From contig NZ_AUGC01000008.1 of the NCBI RefSeq assembly GCF_000426825.1, positions 62,001 to 126,000 on the forward strand: a stretch of DNA of 64,000 nt, given 5' to 3'. The notes below the pieces were generated by a model, which did not search any database, was not told where the DNA came from, and saw only the letters and a list, made by a program, of their open reading frames with translations. The position numbers were made by a program, and so were the translations under genes. The DNA comes from Thermonema rossianum DSM 10300 (lineage in GTDB: Bacteria > Bacteroidota > Bacteroidia > Cytophagales > Thermonemataceae). This document shows, piece by piece, positions 42,448 to 52,056 of this stretch; position 1 is the first letter of the stretch, and each line of letters opens with the position of its first letter.

Positions 42448-44307
42448 TTATCTGTTGAGTACAAGGCGTTGAGTACGGCTTTGCCCGTCTTGTTCAACCT
42501 CGATTAAATAAATGCCGTTTTGCAGATGGGCAGGCGCTTGCCATTGGGTTTGTAGTGTGGTGGTGCTCCATGCGGCAATGCGGCGTCCGGCAATATCATA
42601 AACACGTATGTTGGCAGGGGCTTCGGCTTTGTCCAGCACGATACTAAAGTAACCGGTGGTGCTGGGGTTCGGATACACTGCAAAGCCTGTCTGCTCATCT
42701 TGGGTGTCTTGGTTGTAACCATTGGCTTGGCGTTCTACAACGGCAATGGTGTGTACAATATTTTTCTGCATTTGATTGCCGCGCGCTTCCAGATTGATGG
42801 CATAGATGCCCGGCTTCAGGTCTTCTGTGAAGGTAGTGTTGAACTGTCCGTTCCCGGCATGTTTGAAGCTTAAACGGTAGGCGGCACCACCTTCAGCGGG
42901 CTTGCCTTCCAAGTCGCCTACATACAGCAGGGTGCCGCTTACTTCTGCATTGCTTGGCAGATAACCATTCACCTGCACTTGCAAATGCATGGGCTCACCG
43001 CGCTCATAAGTGAGTTTTTGCGCATTGAGGTCGGAAGAGAAACGCAGGATGCTGCCTCCCTCGGTGGCAGCAATCACCACCATGCGGCTTTTACTTGCAT
43101 TGAGAATAATATACTCGGTAGCTCCGACACGCTCGACTTCGGCAGTATGTACAAAATCACCCAAGAAGTCATTGCGCAAATTGGCTTCGGTTTGCAGTAA
43201 GATACGCTCCTGTGTTTGCGGGTTAAGCAACCATACCTCATCCGGTGATTCGGTGAATACTTCTATTTTAAGAGCACGTGCACCGGGCTCCACCAAAACG
43301 GTGGCTTGTCCGTTTTCGCTGGCTATGATTTGAGCTTGGCTCTCTACTACGGCATTGGGGTTATAGGCACCGGCTATCATTTCGGCCGCTTGTTCACGGC
43401 TGAGTGTGCCTGGCAGCTGCCCTTTGATATGGTTCCACATTTTGCTGCCTTCGGCTATTTCAAAGTGGTTGACATCGCCACGGCTGTCCAGCTTGCCGAA
43501 GATAACCGCCGAATTGGGACGTTTGGTGCTGTTGTAGTTTACCACGCCGTCGTTGCCACCGTTGCTTTTGCTGCCACCGTTCAGGTTCAAATACCAACCC
43601 GATACGGTCAATATGCCGCTATATCCCCATGCACCAAAAGTGCGGAAATTGGTTTTCGGACGATTTACATGAGGATCGGTAACACTGCGGAAATAGTCCA
43701 TGTAACCGGTTTGCAGCACATAGGTTGCTTCGTTTTTTTGCCCAAATACGTAAGACAACCACGATACCCAACCGCTTTGGGCAAGGTTCGCCAAAGGCGT
43801 GCCGAAGTGCGGGGTGCCTAAGGTGATGACCCGCTCCACACGGTTGTAAGCCCCATAATGCACCAGTGCCGCGTCACTATCTACGCCTCCTTTGCTATGT
43901 GCAATCACTACCACACGGTTTACCCCGTAATGATTGGCAATGGTATTGAGCATGCCGGCAAACATCTGTCCGTTAGCCCACATCGATTTGTCGGGGTGCA
44001 CCGAAACAAAGGCTGTACGGTAGCCGTCGTTGTAGGCTTTGCTGTACATGTCGTTGTCTTCCCACCAAACGCGCGCATTGCTGGTGTATCCGTGAATGAA
44101 AACCAGCACGGGTTTGCTGCTGCTGTTGGGGGGCACGGCACCGTAATAGATGGCACCCACGTCGCCGGCACCGCCGATAAGCCCGCCGGCAGTTTGAAAT
44201 CTGTCGGGTTCAACAAGCTGTACTTCGCGTATTTTTTGCGCGTAAGCTGAAATAGAAAAGGCAATCATCAATAAGATGCCTGCCAACAAGTGTACTGTTC
44301 TTTTCAT
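42448..44307 (-). CDS. Secreted alpha/beta-hydrolase (lipase/esterase-like) with T9SS tail
   Basis: 619 residues. Signal peptide (ending SISAYAQ), oxyanion region VFIHGYTSN, nucleophile elbow VIAHSKGG (S138; Ala in place of the first Gly of GxSxG), as in PGAP1/triacylglycerol-lipase-like proteins. A beta-sandwich middle region follows (about 330-525). The tail from FAVYPNPSTTGY to TQRLVLNR is a type A T9SS sorting domain, so the enzyme is released or anchored outside the cell. Confidence 0.9.
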   Translation of the reverse strand: MKRTVHLLAGILLMIAFSISAYAQKIREVQLVEPDRFQTAGGLIGGAGDVGAIYYGAVPPNSSSKPVLVFIHGYTSNARVWWEDNDMYSKAYNDGYRTAFVSVHPDKSMWANGQMFAGMLNTIANHYGVNRVVVIAHSKGGVDSDAALVHYGAYNRVERVITLGTPHFGTPLANLAQSGWVSWLSYVFGQKNEATYVLQTGYMDYFRSVTDPHVNRPKTNFRTFGAWGYSGILTVSGWYLNLNGGSKSNGGNDGVVNYNSTKRPNSAVIFGKLDSRGDVNHFEIAEGSKMWNHIKGQLPGTLSREQAAEMIAGAYNPNAVVESQAQIIASENGQATVLVEPGARALKIEVFTESPDEVWLLNPQTQERILLQTEANLRNDFLGDFVHTAEVERVGATEYIILNASKSRMVVIAATEGGSILRFSSDLNAQKLTYERGEPMHLQVQVNGYLPSNAEVSGTLLYVGDLEGKPAEGGAAYRLSFKHAGNGQFNTTFTEDLKPGIYAINLEARGNQMQKNIVHTIAVVERQANGYNQDTQDEQTGFAVYPNPSTTGYFSIVLDKAEAPANIRVYDIAGRRIAAWSTTTLQTQWQAPAHLQNGIYLIEVEQDGQSRTQRLVLNR

Positions 44308-44543
44308 AGTTTTTAAGGTTTAAAATTGTACAATAAGCATATTGTATGTAATCATACTAATATTTTTTGTTTTCACAAAAAGTATGAGTGTAAAGTTTAA
44401 TAAGTAATTTTTATTTCCACTTTTATTAGAAAATAGATTGCTTTTTTGGGAAAATGAAAAGCAGGGGGGCAGGGCAAAGCATGCAGGAAACATCAATGCC
44501 GGAAGCTGTTCTTTTTTCTTGCGCTTCGGAATGAAGTGTGCCT

Positions 44544-44641
44544 TGTCATCTCTCATCTCACGCAGTGAGGCGAGAAATCTCAAACTCATCAAGCCACGCC
44601 ACAAAACGTAAAAGAAATTTCCCGCTGTGCTCGAAATGACA
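44544..44641 (-). repeat. Interspersed repeat copy A (degenerate) in a 462-nt gap
   Basis: Reads TGTCATC...GAGGCGAGAAATCTC...AAGCCACGCCACAAAACG...TCGAAATGACA on the plus strand. The right end is intact, the left end has drifted. Orientation is opposite to copies at 58.5 and 59.0 kb. The rest of the gap 44308-44769 is AT-rich with no gene seen. Confidence 0.65.
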
Positions 44642-44769
44642 AAGAAGGGAAACAGGAAAGACAGGGCGGGGCTCAAAAGAGTGAAAAAGCCCCGGGGGGC
44701 AACAAAAGCACACGATAAAAAGGCAAAGCGCTTTTATCTTATGAAGCCGGTCCGCAAGCATTCCCGGCT

Positions 44770-45921
44770 TTAAGCCTGCAGGTAAGGTAAAATAGCCGAT
44801 TCAGAAATTTGATTCCACCGGTTCATCTTTTGCTTGAATGCCTGTACATGTTCCCATACTTTTTTGGTAGGGGCATCCTGAGCGGCCAGCTCTTCCAACA
44901 GCTGCGCGGTGGTGTTTTGCAAGGCGCGCAAAACTTCGGCAGGATAGGGACGCACTTCCACCTTGCCTTCCGAAATGATTTTTTCTAAATACTCGGCATT
45001 TTTGGCTTCAAACTCTGACAGCATCCACAGGTTGGCACGCAGAGCAGCAGTGCGTATGATTTCCTGTAAGCTGGGCGGCAGCGATTCAAAAGCTTGTTTG
45101 TTGACCAGCAGCTCCAGCGTAGCCCCCGGTTCGTGCCAGCCGGGATAGTAATAATAGCGTGCTATTTTGTGAAAGCCCAAGGTATAGTCATGGTAGGGAC
45201 CGATCCACTCGGCGGCATCGATCACCCCGCGCTCGAGGCTGGTGTATATTTCACTGCCCGCTATTTGCACGGCAGCGCCTCCCATACGGTCCAGCACTTT
45301 GCCCCCCAAGCCCGGAATGCGCATCTTTAAGCCTTTCAGGTCGGCCGGTGTGTTGATTTCACGGTTGAACCAGCCACCCATCTGCACGCCCGTGTTACCG
45401 GCAGGGAAGGGAATCACATTGTAAGGGGCATAAATCTCTTGCCAGAGTTGCCAGCCGCCCCCGCTGATGAGCCATGCATTCATTTGTTGTGCGTTGAAGC
45501 CAAAGGGGACAGCCGCAAAGAAGTTGGCAGCCGGTATTTTGCCGCTCCAGTAATAGGCAGCGCCATGCCCTATTTGAATGCTGCCGTTGCTTACGGCATC
45601 GAACACCTCCAAGGGTGGAATCAACTCTCCACCGCCATATACTTTGATTTTTAAGCGCCCTGCCGACATGACTTCTATTTGCCGGGCAAGCATCTGCACG
45701 CCTTCACCCAAGATAGGGAAGTTGGGGGGCCAAGTGGTAGCTGCCATCCATTCGATGGTTTCACCGTTGTATGTTTCCGTTGCTTGTTCGAGCCCGGCGG
45801 CTTGCTTAAGGTCGTCGCGGCAAGCCGAAAGCCCCAACAGGCTGCCCGCAGCCAAGGTTTGCAGGCTCTTTTTAAGAAAGTCTCTACGGGGCGGTATATG
45901 CTTGTTTATATCTTGCTGCAT
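44770..45921 (-). CDS. TRAP transporter solute-binding protein (DctP family), Tat lipoprotein
   Basis: 383 residues. A twin-arginine signal (PPRRDFLKK) leads to a lipobox (LGLSAC), so it is exported folded and lipid-anchored. Mature protein has the DctP features: WPPNFPILGEGVQ, IQIGHGAAYYW, LKGLKMRIPG and GVIDAAEWIGPYHD. The last segments resemble the TakP-type, alpha-keto-acid or lactate-binding branch. Last gene of the Q-M-P operon. Confidence 0.92.
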   Translation of the reverse strand: MQQDINKHIPPRRDFLKKSLQTLAAGSLLGLSACRDDLKQAAGLEQATETYNGETIEWMAATTWPPNFPILGEGVQMLARQIEVMSAGRLKIKVYGGGELIPPLEVFDAVSNGSIQIGHGAAYYWSGKIPAANFFAAVPFGFNAQQMNAWLISGGGWQLWQEIYAPYNVIPFPAGNTGVQMGGWFNREINTPADLKGLKMRIPGLGGKVLDRMGGAAVQIAGSEIYTSLERGVIDAAEWIGPYHDYTLGFHKIARYYYYPGWHEPGATLELLVNKQAFESLPPSLQEIIRTAALRANLWMLSEFEAKNAEYLEKIISEGKVEVRPYPAEVLRALQNTTAQLLEELAAQDAPTKKVWEHVQAFKQKMNRWNQISESAILPYLQA

Positions 45922-45932
45922 TATTTTTTGGT

Positions 45933-47255
45933 TTATTTATTCAACACATCAGGCAACCACAAGACCAATCCGGGGAAGAGGTAAATTAGCAATAGCACCA
46001 CTACTTGTACCAGAAGGAAAGGAACAACGCCCCGGTAAATATCGCTTGTGCGCACCTCTTTGGGGGCCACGCCTTTCAGGTAAAAAAGCGAAAAACCAAA
46101 GGGCGGCGTGAGAAACGAACTCTGCAGGTTCATGGCTATGAGAATACCCACCCACAGCAAGTCGAAACCAAACTTTTGAAAAAGGGGCGTAAGAATGGGC
46201 ACGAAAATAAAAGTGATTTCGATGAAGTCGATGAAGAAGCCTGCTATGAATATGCCCAGCATGGTCAGCCAGAAGAAGGCGGCAGGCGAAAGCTCGCTTT
46301 GCGTGATGGCTTCTATGATGAGGCGTTCGCCCTGCAATGCCCGGAAGGTAAGGCTGAAAGCTGCCGCACCTACCAGTATCATGAAGACCATTGAGGTCAA
46401 GAAGGTGGTCTCACTCATCACTTCTTTCAATACCTTCATAGAGAGCTTGCCTTGCGCCGCAGTCATCAATGAGGCAGCCAAAGCACCAATGCCGGCGGCT
46501 TCGGTGGGGGTGGCTATGCCCGCAAAGATGGAGCCCAATACCGCCAATATAAGCAGGAAAGGGAGTAAGAAACTAAGCAATATATCTTTGGTCATAGAGC
46601 CACTGCGAAAGGCAGCTAGTTCTTCTTTGCTTGCGGCAGGCGCCTGCTGAGGATGAAGCCGGGCATACACCAACACATACACCACATAGCCAAGTGAGAG
46701 CAGCAAACCCGGTATGACTGCCCCCATGAACATATCGCCTACGGGCACATTCATGACACTACCTAAAAGAATCAATACAATGCTGGGCGGGATGATTTGT
46801 CCCAAGGTACCTGCCGATACAATCACGCCCGTAGCCAAACGCTTGGAGTATTGGCGTTTGAGCATGGTGGGAAGGCTCAGCAAGCCCATGGTTACTACCG
46901 TAGCCCCCACAATACCTGTGGAAGCCGCCAGCAGAATACCCACAATAATGACCGCCAGGGCAAGACCACCCCGCAGGCGGCCCATCAACAGCGTAAGCGT
47001 TTGCAGCATGCGTTCGGCAATGCCCGACTTCTCGAGCATCAAACCCATAAAGATGAAAAGGGGCACTGCCAGTAGAACGATATTTTGCATGTTGCCATAG
47101 ATGCGCAGAGGCAACAAATCGAAAAACTTAATGCCCATCACCATGCTGCCCACCCAGATGGACACGCCCCCTAAGGCAAAAGCCACCGGATAGCCCAGAA
47201 ACAAAACCACCAGTATGGCAACAAATAAAATCAGCGCAAATATTTCCAAACTCAT
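45933..47255 (-). CDS. dctM: TRAP transporter large permease subunit (DctM)
   Basis: 440 residues with about twelve membrane segments. DctM features: LGYPVAFALGG near the start, AVPLFIFMGLMLEKSG, LAASTGIVGATVVTMGLLSLP, PPSIVLILLG, and VPILTPLFQKFG at the end. It couples sodium entry to solute uptake delivered by DctP. 11 nt to dctP and 3 nt from dctQ. Confidence 0.95.
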   Translation of the reverse strand: MSLEIFALILFVAILVVLFLGYPVAFALGGVSIWVGSMVMGIKFFDLLPLRIYGNMQNIVLLAVPLFIFMGLMLEKSGIAERMLQTLTLLMGRLRGGLALAVIIVGILLAASTGIVGATVVTMGLLSLPTMLKRQYSKRLATGVIVSAGTLGQIIPPSIVLILLGSVMNVPVGDMFMGAVIPGLLLSLGYVVYVLVYARLHPQQAPAASKEELAAFRSGSMTKDILLSFLLPFLLILAVLGSIFAGIATPTEAAGIGALAASLMTAAQGKLSMKVLKEVMSETTFLTSMVFMILVGAAAFSLTFRALQGERLIIEAITQSELSPAAFFWLTMLGIFIAGFFIDFIEITFIFVPILTPLFQKFGFDLLWVGILIAMNLQSSFLTPPFGFSLFYLKGVAPKEVRTSDIYRGVVPFLLVQVVVLLLIYLFPGLVLWLPDVLNK

Positions 47256-47258
47256 ACT

Positions 47259-47798
47259 TTAATCGTTTGAATGCTTGGCAGAATAACTACCATAGCGAAT
47301 CACATATACGCACTTGGCTATTTCTACAATCCCTTGCAGCCCCAGCAAAACAGCGGCTGCCGGAATGGCCGATTTGATAATGAAGCGGTAGGGCAACCCG
47401 CCCGGATCGGGCGACTGCTCTTGCATGACGAAAGCACGGTACACAAAAGGCTCGGAGGCATAGAAGAGCACAAAGCAGAAAGGAAGCAGCAAAAGCAGAT
47501 GCCCCAACAGGTTGAGCCATGCTTTTTGTTTGCCGGACAGGCGGGCATAAATTACGTCCACCCGCACGTGCTTGTCGTGGCGCAGGGCGTAGCCGCTGCC
47601 CAGCAAAAACATAAGAGAAAAAAGATGCCATTCAAGCTCGGGGAAAAGGGCACTGCCTTCCTTGAGCAAATAACGGAAAGTAACATCGACACAGACGACC
47701 AGCACCATGAGCAGGGCAGTCCATCGGATGCCCCTGCCTATGTACTCATTGAACCGGTCGAGGTGGTCAACCCATATCCGGAAGTAGTCTTTTGACAT
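47259..47798 (-). CDS. dctQ: TRAP transporter small permease subunit (DctQ)
   Basis: 179 residues with four membrane segments and the DctQ stretch GYALRHDKHVRVDVIYARLS between TM2 and TM3. I chose ATG 47798 (MSKDYFRIW). First gene of the operon dctQ-dctM-dctP. Confidence 0.9.
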   Translation of the reverse strand: MSKDYFRIWVDHLDRFNEYIGRGIRWTALLMVLVVCVDVTFRYLLKEGSALFPELEWHLFSLMFLLGSGYALRHDKHVRVDVIYARLSGKQKAWLNLLGHLLLLLPFCFVLFYASEPFVYRAFVMQEQSPDPGGLPYRFIIKSAIPAAAVLLGLQGIVEIAKCVYVIRYGSYSAKHSND

Positions 47799-47964
47799 AA
47801 AGTGCTTTTTTCGGCAAAAAATACAACGAATGCTTCGAAAAGTCAAAAAACAACTTCTTCTTTCGAAAAAAGCATTCGAAGCCTGCCTTCAAACGGGCAC
47901 ATCATTGCTTTTACTTTTGAGGCTCAAACAGCACGTCATTTCGAACGGAGCGTAAGCGCAGCCC

Positions 47965-48057
47965 TGTCATTTCGAACCGAACGCAGTGAGGTGAGAAATC
48001 TCATCAAACCAAGCCACAAGAAGTAAAATAGATTTCTCACTAACGATCGAAATGACA
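47965..48057 (-). repeat. Interspersed repeat copy B with nested partial copies
   Basis: TGTCATTTCGA at 47965 and TCGAAATGACA ending at 48057, enclosing GAGGTGAGAAATCTC and AAGCCACAAGAAG. Flanked by an extra half pair: GTCATTTCGAACGGAGCG at 47936 and GCTCGAAGTGAC ending about 48082, as if one element sat inside another. It lies in the 347-nt gap 47799-48145, which has no gene. Confidence 0.7.
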
Positions 48058-48089
48058 AAAGGAGAGAGACGCTCGAAGTGACAAAATAC

Positions 48090-48119
48090 AAAAGGGCTTC
48101 CTGTGAGGAAAGCCCTTTT
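48090..48119. terminator. Bidirectional terminator after the CBS-domain PLP enzyme
   Basis: AAAAGGGCTTCC-TGTGA-GGAAAGCCCTTTT, a 12-bp stem with one bulged A, ending 26 nt past the stop on the minus strand. Confidence 0.8.
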
Positions 48120-48145
48120 ATCGTATGTATGGTAACGCACTTGTT

Positions 48146-49519
48146 TTACTTAGCCAATGCCATCAACAAATCGGCTTGGGTGATGATGTGCACTTGGTTA
48201 TTTTCATCACGCACCAGCAATGCTTTGTTTTCTTTGTCGAGCAAGGAAGAAAGCACGTCGAGGGTGTTGTCCATGCCTACGAACTTGAACGGCGGGTCCA
48301 TTACCTCACGGATGGCAGTTTGACGCAACTCGGGATTTTCTATCAGCTTGTGCAACAATTTCGATTCGCTAAGACTGCCGGTGAAATGCCCGTTTTCATC
48401 CACTACGGGCAACTGCGAAATGCCTTCTTTCAACATCAGGGCAACGGCTTCGCCTACGGTTTGCTTTTCTTGGATGGTAATCAGGCGGCTGTTCCCTTTG
48501 CTGCGGATGATGTCGCGGGCGGTGGCAAAGTCGCGGCGTTCGAGGAAACCGTGGTCACGCATCCAATCATCGTTGTATATCTTATTGAGGTAGCGGGTGC
48601 CGTGGTCGGGCAGTATAATCACCATCACATCGTCTTCTTTCATATGGTCGCGGGCATATTCCAAAGCACCATGCACGGCAGCCCCGCACGACCAGCCCAC
48701 AAACAAGCCTTCTTCGCGTGCCAAGCGGCGGGTCATCAGTGCCGCATCTTTGTCGGTTACTTTCACGAAGCGGTCTATCAGCGAAAAATCGACGTTTTTG
48801 GGCAGAATGTCTTCGCCTATGCCTTCGGTGAGGTAGGGATAAATTTCGTTTTCGTCGAAGATGCCCGTTTCATGGTATTTTTTAAACACCGAACCATAGG
48901 TGTCAATACCCAGCACAAACACATTGGGGTTTTGCTCTTTGAGGTACTGCGCCGTGCCCGAGATGGTGCCGCCTGTGCCCACGCCGGCAGCAAAGTGTGT
49001 GATTTTGCCTTCGGTTTGTTGCCATATCTCGGGACCGGTGGTCTCGTAGTGTGCCTGCTTGTTCGACAGGTTGTCGTATTGGTTCGGGTAGAAAGAGTTC
49101 GGAATCTCGCGGTTCAGCTTCTTGGCTACCGAGTAGTAAGAGCGCGGATCATCGGGCGGCACGTTGGTGGGGCACACCACCACTTCGGCACCTAATGCCC
49201 GCAGCACATTGATTTTCTCTTGTGATTGTTTGTCGGATACGGTGAAAATACACTTATATCCTTTGGCAATGGCCACCAGTGCCAAGCCCATGCCCGTATT
49301 GCCCGAAGTGCCTTCGATGATGGTGCCGCCGGGCTTTAAAATGCCGGCTTTTTCGGCGTCTTCTATCATCTTCAGGGCTATGCGGTCTTTGATGGAGTTG
49401 CCCGGGTTGAAATACTCGACCTTCGCCAAGATGGTGCCCGGAATCCCCTTCGTTACCTTGTTGAGTTTTACCAAAGGCGTATTGCCAATGGCTTCTATAA
49501 GATGCTGATAGTATTGCAT
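48146..49519 (-). CDS. PLP-dependent cystathionine beta-synthase/cysteine synthase with CBS domains
   Basis: 457 residues. Fold-type II PLP domain with Schiff-base Lys in FNPGNSIKDRIA, phosphate-binding EGTSGNTGMG and GVGTGGTISG. Two CBS domains occupy about 335-457 (VVDENGHFTGSLSESK, LVRDENNQVHIITQADLL). The layout matches human-type cystathionine beta-synthase; it makes cystathionine or cysteine from serine or O-acetylserine plus a thiol. CBS domains may sense AdoMet or nucleotides. Own promoter. Confidence 0.93.
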   Translation of the reverse strand: MQYYQHLIEAIGNTPLVKLNKVTKGIPGTILAKVEYFNPGNSIKDRIALKMIEDAEKAGILKPGGTIIEGTSGNTGMGLALVAIAKGYKCIFTVSDKQSQEKINVLRALGAEVVVCPTNVPPDDPRSYYSVAKKLNREIPNSFYPNQYDNLSNKQAHYETTGPEIWQQTEGKITHFAAGVGTGGTISGTAQYLKEQNPNVFVLGIDTYGSVFKKYHETGIFDENEIYPYLTEGIGEDILPKNVDFSLIDRFVKVTDKDAALMTRRLAREEGLFVGWSCGAAVHGALEYARDHMKEDDVMVIILPDHGTRYLNKIYNDDWMRDHGFLERRDFATARDIIRSKGNSRLITIQEKQTVGEAVALMLKEGISQLPVVDENGHFTGSLSESKLLHKLIENPELRQTAIREVMDPPFKFVGMDNTLDVLSSLLDKENKALLVRDENNQVHIITQADLLMALAK

Positions 49520-49542
49520 AAGTATCTCTTCTGATTTGCCCG

Positions 49543-49550
49543 CAAAGTTA
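49543..49550 (-). promoter_or_regulatory. -7 promoter box TAACTTTG
   Basis: Exact TAnnTTTG match on the minus strand, 23 nt ahead of the ATG of the PLP enzyme. Confidence 0.55.
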
Positions 49551-49762
49551 CAAAAAATAGGCAGACATGGGGGAGGTGTGTTTTTTTATTGGAATCAAAA
49601 AAAATTACACAAAAAACTTGACATGCTTTTTTTTTTTTTTAGCATTGTGTAGTGTCGACACAGCACCGGTGCAATCACTAAAAAGCGCATCCCTTTGCCT
49701 GCCCGGTACCACAGGCATTGGCTGCAAAACAAAATGGTTGGACTTTTAAAATTGTATTTGTT

Positions 49763-50131
49763 ATGAAAAAGTTAGTTGTATTCTTCGCCTTGCTGCTGTG
49801 TGCAGCATTTGCAAAAGCAGAAATCCTGCCGGTAAAGCCGGGGTTTGATGCTGAATTATTGCCGGCAAAATCAGGTATGAATGACTATTTGTCGTTAAAA
49901 ATAACGGACGATGCAGAAAACTTACAGGAGCATACAACACCAATGAGTTGTTCCACGTATGTTGCTTTTAACCTGCCCTGTGGATTTTTCAGCGGTACGG
50001 CGCCTTGTGGAGCAAGTAGTTCTTATTTACGGGGAGTTGCCCGTGACTTAGCAGCCATCATATGTGGTATGGGTAGTGGCAATGATTGGGGAGCAGGTGG
50101 TTGGGATCCCGGAGATCTAATCAATGATTAA
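49763..50131 (+). CDS. Small exported Cys-containing protein beside GLPGLI genes
   Basis: 122 residues. Signal peptide (MKKLVVFFALLLCAAFAKA), then a short mature chain with four Cys in the second half (MSCSTY, LPCGFF, APCGAS, IICGMG), ending in a Gly/Trp/Asp-rich segment. No family recognised. Leads, in the same direction, two GLPGLI-family genes and a receptor. Could be a secreted peptide substrate or ligand of that system; inference only. The 243-nt region upstream has a 14-nt T tract and no promoter match. Confidence 0.65.
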   Translation: MKKLVVFFALLLCAAFAKAEILPVKPGFDAELLPAKSGMNDYLSLKITDDAENLQEHTTPMSCSTYVAFNLPCGFFSGTAPCGASSSYLRGVARDLAAIICGMGSGNDWGAGGWDPGDLIND

Positions 50132-50214
50132 TGAATGATTTGAGAGGGCAGCAATTATGCCCTCTCTCGCGATACCAAAACAATCTTAACTCTGTAATAC
50201 AAAAGGTAAAAGCT

Positions 50215-51099
50215 ATGAAAAAGAGCTACTTTTTGATGATGGTTTGGCTGTTGATAGCAGCAGGGGCGGAGCAAGCCACACGGGCGCAGGGCGATGTGCC
50301 AGAGGAAGGGACAGCTTTCTTGCGCGTAGCATACCGTGCTTGGGGCGAAGTAGATTCCGTAAAAAAGAGGACGATGCTGATAGATACCCTGCATTTACTG
50401 ATTGGTGACCAAGGCGCTTTTTACTTTGACCCTGCGATTTTTAAGGAAGACTCTATCATTCATAATATGGATTTGCAAAGGCAGCGGGGCGATATCATTG
50501 TAATAGATGTGACCCAGCCGCCGGATTATACAGCTACGCCCTTGAATTGGGAGCGCATATGGCAACGCCCCAATTGGTTGGTAGTTTATACGGAGTTGAA
50601 GTACGGCAAGATGAAATATGTTGAACAAGGGATACTTGATTGGCAGATTTTTGAAGAAACGGAAGAAGTCAATGGCTTGGTGTTGCAAAAGGCAAAAACG
50701 ACCTATGGTGGACGGGAGTGGACAGCTTGGTTTGCCAAAGATATTCCTTTGCCTTACGGACCATGGAAGCTTCGTGGTTTGCCCGGCTTGATTGTGAAAG
50801 CCAAAAGTAGCGGCACATCGCCGTACTACTTCTTGATGGTGGGTATAGAGAAGGTACAAATGCCCATGAAGTTGTTTTACGCCCCCTCTTTGGAAAAAGA
50901 GTATGTGGAAGCAAGCCATGAAGAGGCAATAGAATATTTGCACTTTTATTATACCAATCCGGCGCAGGCAACCCTCATAGGTATGCAGAAAGGCGGTTTG
51001 ACGTTGCCCGGCATAGAACGGAGTATAGCAAAAATGAAAGGCTTTGAACACTTTAACCCCATGGAATTCTTAGCGGAGAAGCGGCAGGCAAAAAAGTAG
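50215..51099 (+). CDS. GLPGLI family protein (copy 1)
   Basis: 294 residues, signal peptide (ending EQATRAQG), then the family hallmark KLRGLPGLIVKAKSS in the second half, preceded by WTAWFAKDIPLPYGPW. GLPGLI proteins are a Bacteroidota-specific exported family of unknown function, often next to TonB-type receptors. I chose ATG 50215 for the signal peptide. 58 nt before the second copy. Confidence 0.9.
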   Translation: MKKSYFLMMVWLLIAAGAEQATRAQGDVPEEGTAFLRVAYRAWGEVDSVKKRTMLIDTLHLLIGDQGAFYFDPAIFKEDSIIHNMDLQRQRGDIIVIDVTQPPDYTATPLNWERIWQRPNWLVVYTELKYGKMKYVEQGILDWQIFEETEEVNGLVLQKAKTTYGGREWTAWFAKDIPLPYGPWKLRGLPGLIVKAKSSGTSPYYFLMVGIEKVQMPMKLFYAPSLEKEYVEASHEEAIEYLHFYYTNPAQATLIGMQKGGLTLPGIERSIAKMKGFEHFNPMEFLAEKRQAKK

Positions 51100-51156
51100 T
51101 GGTGCAACAGGCAAGTGCCGGCATGTGAGTTTTTGTCAATCCAAGTATATTGTTTT

Positions 51157-52029
51157 ATGAAGTCAAAAGTGAGTTTCTTGTTTGTTGAGCTATTGACACT
51201 GATGTGCTTAACAGCTTCGATTCATGCACAAACAGCAGAAGAGCGCGCCTTGCTTAGGGCAGCCTACCGTGTAACGGGACAGTTGGACTCTTTGAATCAA
51301 GCTACCGCCTTGGTCGATACGCTTTGGTTGACGATTTGCCAAGGAAAAGCGTACTATCATCACCCTTTATTTTACCGGCAAGATTCGCTAAACTATGCAA
51401 TGGAAAACATGACCATTGAAGAATACAACCGGGTGTATGGAGGGGTATTCAAGGGGGGGAGTGTGTACAAGAAAAATTACTTGAATAACGACGTATGTGT
51501 TCAGCTGCGCAATAAAAGCATAGTATATACTTCATGGGGTGTGAATAATGTGTATTATACCGAGGCGCAACTACCCCAATGGTCCATTGAGCAAGAAGAA
51601 GAGAACGTAGCCGGTTTTCGATGTCAAAAAGCTACTACCACATGGCGGGGGCGTCGCTGGGTGGCTTGGTTTACAAGAGAAGTGCCTTTGCCTTTTGGAC
51701 CGTGGAAGTTGCGCGGTTTGCCCGGTTTGATTGTGAAGGCAGAAAGCAGCGGTACCGCCCCTTATCGTTTCGAGCTGGTCGGCATTGAAAAAATAGACGT
51801 ACCGGCAAAAATATTTTATAACGATGCTTCATTGGAACGCTATATGCCAAGTAGCTTTGAAGAATACACAAAGCTTGTATATCAAAAATACTTGGAGCCT
51901 GAGAAGTATTATAAAACGGTTTTAATGTCTATAGGTATGCAGAACGTTTCTTTTTCCGGTAGTTATGAAGCCATCGAACACTTCAACCCCATAGAGTTTC
52001 TGCCGGAGAGGAACGGGAAGAAGCAATAA
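51157..52029 (+). CDS. GLPGLI family protein (copy 2)
   Basis: 290 residues, signal peptide (ending ASIHAQ), hallmark KLRGLPGLIVKAESS. Homologous to copy 1 along the whole length (RAAYRVTGQLDS against RVAYRAWGEVDS; EHFNPIEFLPE against EHFNPMEFLAE), a tandem duplication with strong divergence in the middle. 28 nt before the receptor gene. Confidence 0.9.
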   Translation: MKSKVSFLFVELLTLMCLTASIHAQTAEERALLRAAYRVTGQLDSLNQATALVDTLWLTICQGKAYYHHPLFYRQDSLNYAMENMTIEEYNRVYGGVFKGGSVYKKNYLNNDVCVQLRNKSIVYTSWGVNNVYYTEAQLPQWSIEQEEENVAGFRCQKATTTWRGRRWVAWFTREVPLPFGPWKLRGLPGLIVKAESSGTAPYRFELVGIEKIDVPAKIFYNDASLERYMPSSFEEYTKLVYQKYLEPEKYYKTVLMSIGMQNVSFSGSYEAIEHFNPIEFLPERNGKKQ

Positions 52030-52056
52030 TGTAGCACGCATATATCATTGCATGTA

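Noticed and set aside
48125-49195. 356-codon plus-strand ORF
   Set aside because: It is antisense to the PLP/CBS-domain enzyme, whose motifs are unmistakable; the sequence lacks any family signature and is rich in His and Phe as shadow frames are.
49567-49749. 60-codon ORF ahead of the GLPGLI cluster
   Set aside because: Spans a 14-nt T tract and has no coding character; it sits in the upstream region of the small exported protein.
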